64,000 nt of DNA from Methyloceanibacter sp. wino2 (GTDB lineage Bacteria > Pseudomonadota > Alphaproteobacteria > Rhizobiales > Methyloligellaceae). Under the pieces are notes generated by a model. That model was not told the DNA's origin. It made no database searches and was given only the letters and a program-made list of their open reading frames with translations. The position numbers were made by a program, and so were the translations under genes. Within the stretch, counting starts at the first letter, position 1, and each line of letters opens with the position of its first letter. Shown piece by piece: positions 56,101 through 63,333 of the stretch. The stretch covers positions 1,178,001 to 1,242,000 of the forward strand of contig NZ_CP028960.1 in NCBI RefSeq assembly GCF_003071365.1, written 5' to 3'.

Positions 56101-56771
56101 TGGATCACGAAGACGAGCGCACTGCTGAGGCAATCGCCGGCGCACTTGCAAGCACTGTCATTCCCACGTTGTCAGAGGGAGAAATCGACGCAGAACGATG
56201 TTGTGCCATTCTTGCGCATATCGCAGACCGTTCGTTGCCTTCGTTACTCAGGGTTCTGCCCGCCTTAGTTCGCGCCAACAAGTCAATTGCGGACGAAGCA
56301 CATGAGTCCATACGAAACGGCCTGTCCAGCTTGGACTCTCACGTCGTGGTGTCGGCACTGTCAGCGATCTATTGGCTCGCACGATTCGCGCGCAACGGAG
56401 GTGAGCCAATACCCTATATACTGGCGGCGGAGGTTGTTTCCTTATGCGTCATGCGGAGGGAGCAGGGACTAACCTCAGCGCTTAGTGTTGCGCGGGACCT
56501 TGTTGCCGCTAACGCCATTGACGACCAAGGCATGCGTCGACTGATCGAGGCCATCGAGCTAGTCCGCACGGAAACGTCCTATGAGACATGGTCGGACGAA
56601 GAGCGCCGTTCTGACGTTGGACTTATTCGCGAGGCCGCACTCAGGTTGGCCGCCGCATTAAAGAATGCGGGATCAAGCACGCCCTCAATTGACAAATGGA
56701 TGGAAGAGGCGGCTACCGATCCCTTACCTGAAGTACGCTACGCCATCGAGCTGGTCGACGCCGAGGCGTAG
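53190..56771 (+). CDS. SIR2-domain protein, predicted NADase defence effector
   Basis: A 1193-residue soluble protein. The N-terminal SIR2_2-type domain (about 1-285) has GAGFSR (33-38), TTNWDTLLE with Asn124 and Asp126, KLHGS with His162, and LLGFSGDDPNF. The Asn and His are the residues required for NAD+ hydrolysis in ThsA and the DSR proteins. The remaining 900 residues are helical (many R/E/L-rich repeats, TPR- or HEAT-like) and probably sense the trigger. The start is ATG 53190 with AGGAG upstream. It is divergent from the NTPase gene. Defence-associated sirtuins of about 1000-1200 residues abort infection by depleting NAD+; the trigger here is unknown. Confidence 0.82.
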   Translation: MQIESLPDYPALRQVQDALWKTGEVHGAAVMVGAGFSRFADRAAATTPLPPLWQDFRDEMLSSLYPEGGGPSDPLELAEEYRAALGEQALENLLRGRIRDEEWTPGPLHQQLLRLPWADVLTTNWDTLLERAKELDPDYDYSVVRVAADIARARSPRIVKLHGSLPSHGPFIFSEEDFRTYPQRFAPFVNLAQEVLLENELCLLGFSGDDPNFLKWAGWVRDQLGKSARPIRLIGVLNLSPSRRRLLEGRNITPVDLAPLVSDIPREDRHRRATEVFLESLWQARPRTASDWTVLSEQDYSAKELPDADARLTRLVEVWAKDRQNHPGWLITPLFVRERTRHRSFDGLGLISANLQKASAPIRASILYEAVWRWKALFWQIPPFIEEAIESLVTNEDDRTLPLERRVALRAAITRLARLKCDWPAFDRRIASLEALPSADAEPDAVYQRCLRARDQLDYSYVLAHSDKITGSDPVWLLRRASLLAEILDAQEAARAIQEAYEELRRRRAQDRRGLWLLSREAWATWLMQSARYELDETRRRQELPDWPSVYKDADADPWDELQRLDGNLSKAETNKRKAARDREPMFDAGTYRIKLNLFEMQGPTTESPYIDLLFLSETVGIPPRLGSFSLLEERLARAIDIEHDESIAGAWAALRSITSYDRGLINDRFSRIAVARLPLDAVQDLISALRQSVEFGRTRLTQIGQDGKPRPHSDWVSRLRTHIELLSRLSLSCQGDEAIALFRLGASLLHDPATAHWWLFEAIGNLMRRSLQALEPDRRREVALEVLSLPLACEKDILGNERDFPEISDLLGRSDWSHREGCYAWSSRIAFLINVAAENKHEQSREQAVFRLFKLFEAGALLDNEASAFGEAIWRHTSQEGLPANTNLLPHIFIELPHPSIVNPRTAFDAAVVRKLAEGSLTPDLLRSLEGASYKLNGDYVPYRLYPDDARSIIDNALEWNASGKSPARLDHEDERTAEAIAGALASTVIPTLSEGEIDAERCCAILAHIADRSLPSLLRVLPALVRANKSIADEAHESIRNGLSSLDSHVVVSALSAIYWLARFARNGGEPIPYILAAEVVSLCVMRREQGLTSALSVARDLVAANAIDDQGMRRLIEAIELVRTETSYETWSDEERRSDVGLIREAALRLAAALKNAGSSTPSIDKWMEEAATDPLPEVRYAIELVDAEA

Positions 56772-56793
56772 ACGCGATCACGTAGCCTCCGTC

Positions 56794-56816
56794 TCGGCGC
56801 CTTTGAATGGCGCCGA
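56794..56816 (+). terminator. Hairpin after the SIR2 gene
   Basis: A perfect 8-bp stem TCGGCGCC / GGCGCCGA with loop TTTGAAT, 22 nt after the SIR2 stop. No T run follows, so termination is likely but not certain. Confidence 0.5.
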
Positions 56817-57322
56817 CGGTCACTTCTACCACTCACGTCCCCGAGGGGGCGCTTATTGGAGTGCCGGCCATTGGTCATCTTAATACTTGCTAAGCCGATG
56901 GCAGGCGTTTCACAAAGTGTGCCCCCCAAGAGTGGCCAGTTGAGAAAATGCGCGAGAAACACCGCTGCTCGTGCAAACGCTTGCGTCTCTCTACACCCTT
57001 TCCGCAGAACCCCTGCCAAGTAGTGGCGCACATCTGCGCTTTTTCCGCGCTATGTGGTGAGTAAGTGGAGAGAACCGGAAACGCCACGACTGGGTGGCTG
57101 AGAGCCTCGGATTCGAAATTCGGCCCTCATCGCGCTGATAGACGGCCCGATGCAAGGTGTCACTTTGGTAGCTATGTTCACGCTACCAGCGCTCACACAA
57201 CATATTGATTTTTAACCAATAAAACGTGCCGCGAGGCCGTGACGGACGGAAGTTCGGTAGCTAAATGGTAGCTAAATATGAACTCCGTATACTGACTTAA
57301 TTGTGCTAAGTCATTGATTTAT
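56817..57322. other. Right-end non-coding region of the island
   Basis: About 500 bp without a supported gene between the SIR2 terminator hairpin and the tRNA. Only short frames without family similarity are present. It contains the three right-end GGTAGCTA copies described separately. Confidence 0.45.
57167..57274. repeat. Three GGTAGCTA repeats at the right end (possible arm sites)
   Basis: GGTAGCTA occurs at 57167, 57256 and 57267; the last two are 11 bp apart, the same phase as at the left end. The innermost copy is followed by GCTACC 13 bp on, forming a palindrome. They lie 49-156 bp inside the right attachment repeat. All six copies in the island read on the same strand. Confidence 0.65.
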
Positions 57323-57371
57323 TGGCGCGCCGGGGAAGATTCGAACTCCCGACCCCCAGATTCGTAGTCTG
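57323..57371. repeat. Right attachment repeat (within intact tRNA-Arg)
   Basis: The 49-bp partner of 45039-45087, forming the 3' 49 nt of the complete tRNA-Arg gene. Integration therefore regenerated the tRNA at this end and left the truncated copy at the other. Confidence 0.92.
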
Positions 57372-57399
57372 GTGCTCTATCCAGCTGAGCTACCGGCGC
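57323..57399 (-). tRNA. tRNA-Arg (anticodon ACG)
   Basis: A full cloverleaf on the minus strand: acceptor GCGCCGG / CCGGCGC with discriminator G and encoded CCA, D arm GCTCAGCTGGATAGAGC, anticodon stem CCAGA / TCTGG around the loop CTACGAA (anticodon ACG), and a T arm with TTCGAAT. The 5' end is at 57399. It decodes CGN arginine codons after A-to-I editing by TadA. It serves as the integration site of the island to its left. Confidence 0.96.
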
Positions 57400-57631
57400 A
57401 AAAGGCCAAGAACCGCAATGAGTTGGCGGTTCGGCGTGTCGAAGGCGGTCAGTGACCGGTCCCCTCAAGACCCGCCTAGCTAATACCTGGGGACTTCGAT
57501 AGCAAGAGCTTCCGGCAATTCTTGTCGCAATTTGGCTCCGAGAGGCGTCCGTAGCGGGGCGAACCCCAAATTTGCATCGTCCGATCCGCTGTTCCACAAC
57601 ACGCCGGGATATGAGAGCCCGCCAAAGACTA

Positions 57632-58057
57632 ATGTCCTCGACGAACCAGCCCGATTTTCTAGCCAAGCCGCTCTACGAGATGAGCGAGCAGGAATGGGAA
57701 TCGCTGTGCGACGGCTGCGGCCTCTGCTGCCAGATCAGAGCCGAGGATATCGACACGGGTGAAATCGTAGTGTCCAACGCCGCCTGCCGCTTGCTGTGCT
57801 TGGACAGCCTTCGCTGCACGGACTACGCAAACCGGAAGGCCAGGGTCGAGGACTGCGTCAAGATCACACCCCAGAATGTCTCTCAGCTGAACTGGCTTCC
57901 CCATACTTGCGCCTACCGCATGGTGTTCAGAGGGGAACCGCTCGAAGACTGGCACTATCTCGTCTGCGGCGACAGAAATCGCGTCCACGAAGATGGCCCG
58001 TCCATGAAAGGTGAGCTTGTCAGCGAGGACACCGTTGATTGGAGCGACTTTGAGTGA
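57632..58057 (+). CDS. YcgN-type cysteine cluster protein (UPF0260)
   Basis: A 141-residue protein of the UPF0260/YcgN family. It has the zinc- or Fe-S-type cluster CDGCGLCC near residue 27, then further Cys in AACRLLCLDSLRCTDY, EDCVKI and HTCAYRM. WESLCDGCG and WLPHTCAYR are family signatures. The ATG at 57632 gives the family length. The function is unknown; members are conserved in proteobacteria and probably bind metal. It stands alone, between the tRNA and a lipoprotein gene. Confidence 0.88.
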   Translation: MSSTNQPDFLAKPLYEMSEQEWESLCDGCGLCCQIRAEDIDTGEIVVSNAACRLLCLDSLRCTDYANRKARVEDCVKITPQNVSQLNWLPHTCAYRMVFRGEPLEDWHYLVCGDRNRVHEDGPSMKGELVSEDTVDWSDFE

Positions 58058-58144
58058 GACGCTCCGCCCCCGCACGACAGCGACAGACAACCCGACATGT
58101 TTTTCGGCTATACTCGTGCCCATAACTGTCAAGGGAGAAACACC

Positions 58145-58513
58145 ATGACTCGAAATGTCTCACGATGGACCGCCATGTTCGCGGCAGCCGCCCTGGCTTT
58201 GACGCTCGCCAGCTGCGATGCCCCGAAAGAGGAAGATACCGCCACCGAAAGCAGCGGCTTCGTCGGCAGCTACACGACCAAGGACACGCAAGGCAACGAT
58301 ATGTCCGTGACCCTCGACGAGGAGGGCTCGGCCACAGGCACACGCGCCGGCGACGACCTGACCGGCTCGTGGAAGGCCGAGGGTGACACCGCCACCGTGA
58401 ACTGGGCCGACGGCTGGGTGACAAAGATCACCAAGGACGGCGACGGCTACAGCAAGACGGCCTACAAGGACGGCAAGGAAGAAGGCAGCGCCGTCCCGGC
58501 CGAGAAGAAATAG
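58145..58513 (+). CDS. Small lipoprotein
   Basis: A 122-residue exported lipoprotein. The signal sequence ends in the lipobox LASC (Cys24), followed by an acidic linker and Gly/Thr-rich beta repeats (GFVGSYTTKDTQGNDMSV, DDLTGSWKAEGDTATV, WADGWVTKITKDGDGY). The pattern suggests a small beta-barrel such as a lipocalin-like fold. It probably sits on the periplasmic face of a membrane. AAGGGAG precedes ATG 58145. I know no function. Confidence 0.78.
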   Translation: MTRNVSRWTAMFAAAALALTLASCDAPKEEDTATESSGFVGSYTTKDTQGNDMSVTLDEEGSATGTRAGDDLTGSWKAEGDTATVNWADGWVTKITKDGDGYSKTAYKDGKEEGSAVPAEKK

Positions 58514-58514
58514 C

Positions 58515-58540
58515 AAGGCGCCTCTTCTGAAGCGCCTTTA
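58515..58540 (+). terminator. Weak intrinsic terminator after the lipoprotein gene
   Basis: AAGGCGC / GCGCCTT, a perfect 7-bp stem with a 10-nt loop, followed by TA. It starts right after the stop codon. The short T tract makes it a weak terminator. Confidence 0.5.
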
Positions 58541-58544
58541 ACGG

Positions 58545-60005
58545 CTAAGCACGGCGGCGCCGCGCCCGCTCCAGTTCGACGACCACGTCGGGGATGGTAA
58601 TGCGGAACGTGGCGCCGCCGTCATTGCTGACCAGCTCGATATGGCCGCCATGGGCCATGACCAGCTCGGCCGCGATGGCCAAGCCCAGCCCCGAACCACC
58701 TTTGCGCGCCACGCTCTGAAACGCCTGGAACAGGCGCTTGCGCGCTTGCTCGGGGACCCCGGGCCCCGTATCGGCGACATCGATCGTCACCACCGCGCCG
58801 TCCCGCCGCGCGAACACGCTGATCGTCCCCATGCCGTCCGGCACGCTTTCGAACGCCTGCACCGCGTTGCGGCAAAGATTTGAGAGCACCCGGTAAAGGT
58901 GGTCCCGGTCCGCATCGACCTCGATCCCGCTCTCCAGGTTCACGTCCCAATCGATCGCCCCTTCACGCGGAAGGCCGAGTGAATCGCCGACCTCGGTCAC
59001 GAGCGGCGCCAGCGCGAAGCGCGCGCGATTGGGGGGCGCCTCCTGAGCCTGGCCGAAGTCGAGCGTTTGGACACAGAGGCGAATGGCACGGTCGAGCGAT
59101 GCAATCAGCTTCGGCACCAGCCGCTGCACGGTCGGGTCCCGCACTTCGGCGAGGCGGTCGGACAGGAGCTGCGCGCTCGACAGCATGTTGCGTAGATCGT
59201 GACTGATCTTGCTCACCGCCAGCCCGAGCGCGGCCAAACGCGTCTTTTGCGACAGCGTTTGGGAGAGTTCGTTCTGCATCGCGGCGAGCTCGCGCTCCGC
59301 CGTCCCGATCTCGTCCCGCCTGGCCGAAGGCGCGATGATCCGGCTCGGATCCTCGGGCTGCTCGGCGAACCGCACCATATTGCGGGTGAGCTGCGTCATG
59401 GGCTTCACCAGCAGCCAGTCGAGCGCGAGGAAGACGAGCGTCGCGGTGATGATCGAAATCAGGATGGACAGGCCGAGAATGTCGAGCCCGTATTTCAGCA
59501 TGGCCGCCTTGAGCGGCCCCTCCTCCATCACGACATCGACCATCTCGCCCGGGCTGAAGTCAGGCTCGCCGACAACGCGGATCACGCGATTGTCCGGGGC
59601 GAGATAGACCATAAGCGCGTCGCCGATGAGGTCGGCCCAAGAGGCCTCGCGCAGATCGTAGGTCTCGACCTCTTGGGGCTTGGCCATCCGCACGATGAGC
59701 ACGCGCGAATCTTCGTGCTTCACCGAGATGGCTTTCACCCGCGCGCGATCCAGGAGCTCGTCACGCAGCTTGGTCGGCAGGCGTCCGTCAGGTGCCGCCT
59801 CCGCGGCGAGCGAGGCAATCTGCGCCGCCTGCAGCCGCTCCATCAGCCATTGGCGCCGGAAATTCGACACCGAAGGCACGAACACCAAGACCTCCGCCAA
59901 CATCACAAACAGAATGGTCAGCAAAAGCAGCTTCGTGGATAGCCCGGCTACGGCCCGGGTGACCCGCGAGGTGGCGAGGCTCTTATGCTCGGACTGGTCG
60001 TTCAC
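58545..60005 (-). CDS. Membrane histidine kinase with HAMP domain (orphan)
   Basis: A 486-residue sensor kinase with two transmembrane segments (about 24-45 and 175-197), a periplasmic domain of about 130 residues, a HAMP domain (about 198-255), His269 in the H-box (KISHDLRNMLSSAQ) and a HATPase_c domain (NLCRNAVQAFE, DTGPGVP, GGSGLGLAI). The H-box with HDLRN resembles the HisKA variants of some NtrY/BaeS-like kinases. No response regulator gene is adjacent, so it is an orphan. The start is GTG 60005. The signal is unknown. Confidence 0.88.
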   Translation of the reverse strand: MNDQSEHKSLATSRVTRAVAGLSTKLLLLTILFVMLAEVLVFVPSVSNFRRQWLMERLQAAQIASLAAEAAPDGRLPTKLRDELLDRARVKAISVKHEDSRVLIVRMAKPQEVETYDLREASWADLIGDALMVYLAPDNRVIRVVGEPDFSPGEMVDVVMEEGPLKAAMLKYGLDILGLSILISIITATLVFLALDWLLVKPMTQLTRNMVRFAEQPEDPSRIIAPSARRDEIGTAERELAAMQNELSQTLSQKTRLAALGLAVSKISHDLRNMLSSAQLLSDRLAEVRDPTVQRLVPKLIASLDRAIRLCVQTLDFGQAQEAPPNRARFALAPLVTEVGDSLGLPREGAIDWDVNLESGIEVDADRDHLYRVLSNLCRNAVQAFESVPDGMGTISVFARRDGAVVTIDVADTGPGVPEQARKRLFQAFQSVARKGGSGLGLAIAAELVMAHGGHIELVSNDGGATFRITIPDVVVELERARRRRA

Positions 60006-60177
60006 TGGTATTGCTCGTCTTTTCGGCTCAAACGCGTTTTCAGGTTCAAACGCGGCTCGGCCGGGCTATCGCCCTGGCGTCCCATCATAATACCCGTTAT
60101 TGGAGCAAGAATCCCTAGTTTGTGGCCCCGGGAAACCGGCCGATTTAGGGGGCGTTGCGGCGTGGGATGGGCGGCGA

Positions 60178-61602
60178 TCAGCCGAGCTTGCGCAGCAGAC
60201 CGATGATCCAGTGCAACCAGCGCTTGGTCAGCAAGGGACGATAATAAGAGAAGGCAACCCGCTTCGAGATTTCGGAGAAGGTCGGATAGGGCAGAACAAG
60301 CGACGTCAGGTCGCCGATGCGCATCTCCTTGGCGATCGCGACGATCCAGAGCTGCAACAGTTCACCGGCCTCGGGCCCCACGAGCGTGACGCCGAGTATC
60401 GTACCGTCCTTTTTCGTGATGACCTTGATGAACCCTTCCGTCTGGCGTTCGCATTGGGCGCGGTCGTTGTCGGCGAACGGCCAGCGGTAGATGCGAATGC
60501 GGCGGGATTTCTCGCGCGCTTCCTTCTCCGTCAGCCCGACCTGGGCCAATTCTGGATCGGTGTACATCACCCGGGGAATGGGCATCGCGCTGACGTCCGG
60601 CTTCAGCCGGAACAGTGCGTTCTTGATCACGATGCTCGCATGATAGTTGGCGAGGTGCGTGAACTGCTGGCCGCCGATGGCATCGCCAATGGCATAGATC
60701 TTCCGATTGGACGTCTTGAGCTGCTCGTTGACCTTGATGCCGCGATCGGTGTGCGTGACCCCGGCGCGATCGAGGCTGAGCGCCTTTAGGTTCGGCCGGC
60801 GGCCCGTCGCCACGAGGATGTGCGAGCCTTTGACGATGACGTTGTCCGTACCCTGGCTGAAATGGACCGCGAGCCCCTGGACTGATGGCTCGACCCGCTC
60901 CACCCGCGTATTGGGATACATCGCGACGCCGGCCTCGTGCAGACGCTTGAGCACGACGCGCGCCGCCTCGGGGTCCTCCTTGGTGAGGAACTCTCCGGTG
61001 TCGAAGATGCTCACATCCGCGCCGAGCATGTTGTAGGCCTGCCCGAGTTCGAGCCCGATGGGCCCGCCGCCGAGCACGATCAGGTGCTGCACCCGCTCCC
61101 CGAGATCGAAAATGGTTTCGTTGGTCAGATAGGGAACCTCGTCGAGCCCGGGGATCGCAGGCACGTTCGGCTTGCCGCCGGTGGCGATCACAAAGCGCCG
61201 CGCACGGACGAGCACGGAGCCCGCTTCCAGCGTTTCTTTGTCGAGGAAGCTCGCCTGCGCCCGGATGACTCGCACGCCAAGGCCGGTAAACCGCTCGAGG
61301 GAATCGTTGGGAGCGATATTAGCGATCGCGCGGTGCACGTGATCGTGGACGGCGCGGTGGTCGATCTGGGCCTCGAGCACGTCGATACCGAAATTGGACG
61401 CTGTCCGGACCGCATCGGCTCGCTTTGCCGCTGCCAGAAGAGCCTTGGACGGGACGCAGCCATAGTTTAGGCAATCGCCGCCCATGAGCCCCTTCTCGAC
61501 CAGCACGACGGAAACGCCGAGTTGAGCTGCGGCGGCGGCCACCGAGAGACCGCCCGAGCCCGCGCCGATCACGCACAGGTCAGGAGTTAGCTCCTCTTCC
61601 AT
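60178..61602 (-). CDS. Flavin disulfide reductase-like protein (mercuric reductase type)
   Basis: A 474-residue FAD-dependent protein of the dihydrolipoamide dehydrogenase/mercuric reductase family. The FAD motif is VIGAGSGGLSVA, the redox-active pair Cys44/Cys49 lies in CLNYGCVPSK, and a second NAD motif is VLGGGPIGLELG. The interface base motif, normally HPTxxE, reads YPTFSE, so the catalytic His is Tyr. This is typical of the subgroup encoded with TVP38/TMEM64 membrane proteins, as here. The electron acceptor is unknown; classic mercury detoxification is unlikely without mer genes. Confidence 0.85.
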   Translation of the reverse strand: MEEELTPDLCVIGAGSGGLSVAAAAAQLGVSVVLVEKGLMGGDCLNYGCVPSKALLAAAKRADAVRTASNFGIDVLEAQIDHRAVHDHVHRAIANIAPNDSLERFTGLGVRVIRAQASFLDKETLEAGSVLVRARRFVIATGGKPNVPAIPGLDEVPYLTNETIFDLGERVQHLIVLGGGPIGLELGQAYNMLGADVSIFDTGEFLTKEDPEAARVVLKRLHEAGVAMYPNTRVERVEPSVQGLAVHFSQGTDNVIVKGSHILVATGRRPNLKALSLDRAGVTHTDRGIKVNEQLKTSNRKIYAIGDAIGGQQFTHLANYHASIVIKNALFRLKPDVSAMPIPRVMYTDPELAQVGLTEKEAREKSRRIRIYRWPFADNDRAQCERQTEGFIKVITKKDGTILGVTLVGPEAGELLQLWIVAIAKEMRIGDLTSLVLPYPTFSEISKRVAFSYYRPLLTKRWLHWIIGLLRKLG

Positions 61603-61645
61603 TCTTGCTCTGGTCCCCTTGCACCGAACCGGCCGGTTGCACCCA

Positions 61646-62437
61646 TCATACCGTCCGGCGGCTTAGCTTTTTTGCCACGACTGGAATGAGCGCCACCACT
61701 CCCAGCGCCACGACCGCCACGATAACGTCCGTGGTCAGCAGAGCGCCGGGGTCAATCCCGAACTGACAGGAGTCATGACCGCCCTCACCGGCCTTTGCAA
61801 GACAGGATTCGTAGGACGCCTGCTGCGCATCGAACACGCTGTCGAGCCCATTGCCGGCAAGCGCGAACGCGAACGTGCCGGGGATAATGCCAACAAAAGT
61901 CGTGAGGACATAGGTCCAGAAAGACACGCCCAAGAGCCCAGGGGCGAGATTCACAAGCCAGAACGGAAACACGGGGATCAGCCGGAGAAAGAGAAGATAG
62001 CTCGTTGCGTCTTCGCGAAACCCATCGGCGAAGCGCTGCAGCTTGGGGCCGGCCTTCTCGACCAGAACGTCCCGTAGCGCGCTGCGCGCGACCAGAAAGA
62101 CGGCCGTCGCGCCGATCGTGGCTCCGACCACGGACAGAACGCCGCCGAGGAACCAGCCGAACAGGAACCCGGCGGCGACCGTCAGGACCACGCCGCCTGG
62201 AATCGAGAGCGCAACCGTTACGGCGTACAGGGCCGTGAATGCCGTCAGGGCGAGCACGTAGTGGTCGTCCATCAGCGCCCGCAGGCTCTCGCGGTTCGCC
62301 GCCAACTGTTCCAGCGTCAGATAGCGATGCCAGCCCATGGCCACGACCAGCGTAGTGACGGCCGCCAACAGCAGCAGCGGCCAAAGCCGTTTCAGCCAAT
62401 TTGCAGCCCCCATAGCCATGTTTTCTGCGTGCTCCAT
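61646..62437 (-). CDS. TVP38/TMEM64 (DedA-like) membrane protein
   Basis: A 263-residue inner-membrane protein with about six membrane segments and the SNARE-associated/DedA-like core: ALSIPGGVVLTVAAGFLFG, GATIGATAVFLVAR, LLFLRLIPVFPFWLVNLAPGLLGVSF, IPGTFAFALAG. Related proteins act in lipid or phospholipid handling across membranes. The gene lies 43 bp upstream of the flavin reductase gene on the same strand, forming an operon. An insert with two Cys (SYESCLAKAGEGGHDSCQFG) between segments is unusual and could be a redox target of the partner reductase. Confidence 0.88.
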   Translation of the reverse strand: MEHAENMAMGAANWLKRLWPLLLLAAVTTLVVAMGWHRYLTLEQLAANRESLRALMDDHYVLALTAFTALYAVTVALSIPGGVVLTVAAGFLFGWFLGGVLSVVGATIGATAVFLVARSALRDVLVEKAGPKLQRFADGFREDATSYLLFLRLIPVFPFWLVNLAPGLLGVSFWTYVLTTFVGIIPGTFAFALAGNGLDSVFDAQQASYESCLAKAGEGGHDSCQFGIDPGALLTTDVIVAVVALGVVALIPVVAKKLSRRTV

Positions 62438-62632
62438 ATGGACCGGCTCCTTCCGGGGGACTAAGACGCCCCGATTTCCGGCCTTCTATAGATAGGGCCT
62501 ACCGAACGGCCGGGGGAATGGCCTGTCGCAGTCTTGTGATGGTCCGTCAGCGTCTGTGAAGGGATTTCGGCCCGCCGGGAGCAATCCGGGCCGTTTTTCG
62601 AGGCGCTCGGGGCCAAAATGTCCTCCGATTGA

Positions 62633-62661
62633 TTGACTTGGCCGCCTGCCGCACCTATAAG
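62633..62661 (+). promoter_or_regulatory. Sigma-70 promoter of rpmH
   Basis: TTGACT (62633-62638) and TATAAG (62656-62661) with an ideal 17-nt spacer, about 75 bp upstream of the rpmH start. The match is close to consensus and the position is right for a ribosomal protein gene. Confidence 0.72.
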
Positions 62662-62736
62662 CCGCTCCGAACCATTTCGCCTCCGAGGCCCGCGTTCCAT
62701 TGGTGAACCGCGTGGACGGATGGCAGGAGAAAGTCC

Positions 62737-62871
62737 GTGAAACGCACTTATCAACCCTCGCGGCTCGTCCGCAAACGCCGCCATGGCTTTCGCGCGCGTA
62801 TGGCCACCAAGGGCGGCCGCAAGGTTATTGCGCGCCGGAGAGCCAAGGGCCGCAAGAGCTTGTCAGCCTAG
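62737..62871 (+). CDS. rpmH: Ribosomal protein bL34
   Basis: The 44-residue large-subunit protein bL34, with the invariant [20 protein letters not shown] and [14 protein letters not shown]. The start codon is GTG at 62737, preceded by GGCAGGAGAAAG. It is followed by rnpA, the almost universal rpmH-rnpA-yidC order. Confidence 0.97.
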   Translation: MKRTYQPSRLVRKRRHGFRARMATKGGRKVIARRRAKGRKSLSA

Positions 62872-62895
62872 GCGGAGTCAAACCGCCTCACCCCG

Positions 62896-63282
62896 GTGAC
62901 GGCCATCGGACGCCTCAAGACCCGGTCTGAATTTGTGTTCGTGAAGGGCGGAACGCGCTTCGCGACGCCTTCGCTCGTGCTCCAGGCCAGGCGGCGTGCG
63001 CCGGACACCGCACACAGCCCCGAACTGGCCCGCTTTGGTTTTACCGCGACGAAACGCCTCGGAGGCGCCGTGGTGCGCAACCGTGCGCGGCGGCGACTCA
63101 AGGAGGCAGTGCGCCTGACCGCCGCCGACCAGGCCGTCGAGGGCTATGATTATGTGTTGATCGCGCGCGGGGGCGCGGTACAACGGCCCTTCACCGAGGT
63201 GATCAAGGATCTTCAGCGCGCGCTGACCAAGGTGCACGAGCCCTCTTCGGGGAAACGGCACCGCAAACCTCCTTCGGCCTAG
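62896..63282 (+). CDS. rnpA: Ribonuclease P protein component
   Basis: The 128-residue protein subunit of RNase P, which helps the catalytic RNA trim 5' ends of tRNA precursors. The start MTAIGRLKTRSEF and the RNR motif in VVRNRARRRLKEAVR are diagnostic. GTG 62896 lies 24 bp after rpmH. The C-terminal tail (SSGKRHRKPPSA) is basic and short. Confidence 0.95.
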   Translation: MTAIGRLKTRSEFVFVKGGTRFATPSLVLQARRRAPDTAHSPELARFGFTATKRLGGAVVRNRARRRLKEAVRLTAADQAVEGYDYVLIARGGAVQRPFTEVIKDLQRALTKVHEPSSGKRHRKPPSA

Positions 63283-63333
63283 CGCCGATCGGACGAGACG
63301 AGCACGACAACAGCCACCGGGCCCAAAGACGAC

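Larger units (their letters stand above)
45039..57371. mobile_element. Genomic island in tRNA-Arg(ACG), with predicted defence cargo
   Basis: About 12.3 kb bounded by a 49-bp direct repeat of the tRNA-Arg 3' end. The complete tRNA stands at the right end and the repeat at the left is a truncated copy, the usual result of integrase-mediated insertion into the 3' end of a tRNA gene. Three GGTAGCTA copies lie inside each end. The DNA is visibly richer in A+T than the flanks. Cargo: a serine recombinase relic, a TIR-like protein, an AAA_14 ATPase, a large NACHT-like NTPase and a SIR2 protein. No complete integrase, conjugation or phage gene was found. Removing the island would rejoin the RND genes to tRNA-Arg and the YcgN gene. 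Confidence 0.87.

Noticed and set aside
57090-57140. tRNA-Ser-like segment containing GGATTCGAAATTC
   Set aside because: It has a T-loop-like word, but no acceptor or anticodon stems can be formed around it.
60178-61602. Mercuric reductase (merA)
   Set aside because: There are no merR/T/P genes, no N-terminal metal-binding domain and no C-terminal Cys pair; the TVP38 partner points to another role.
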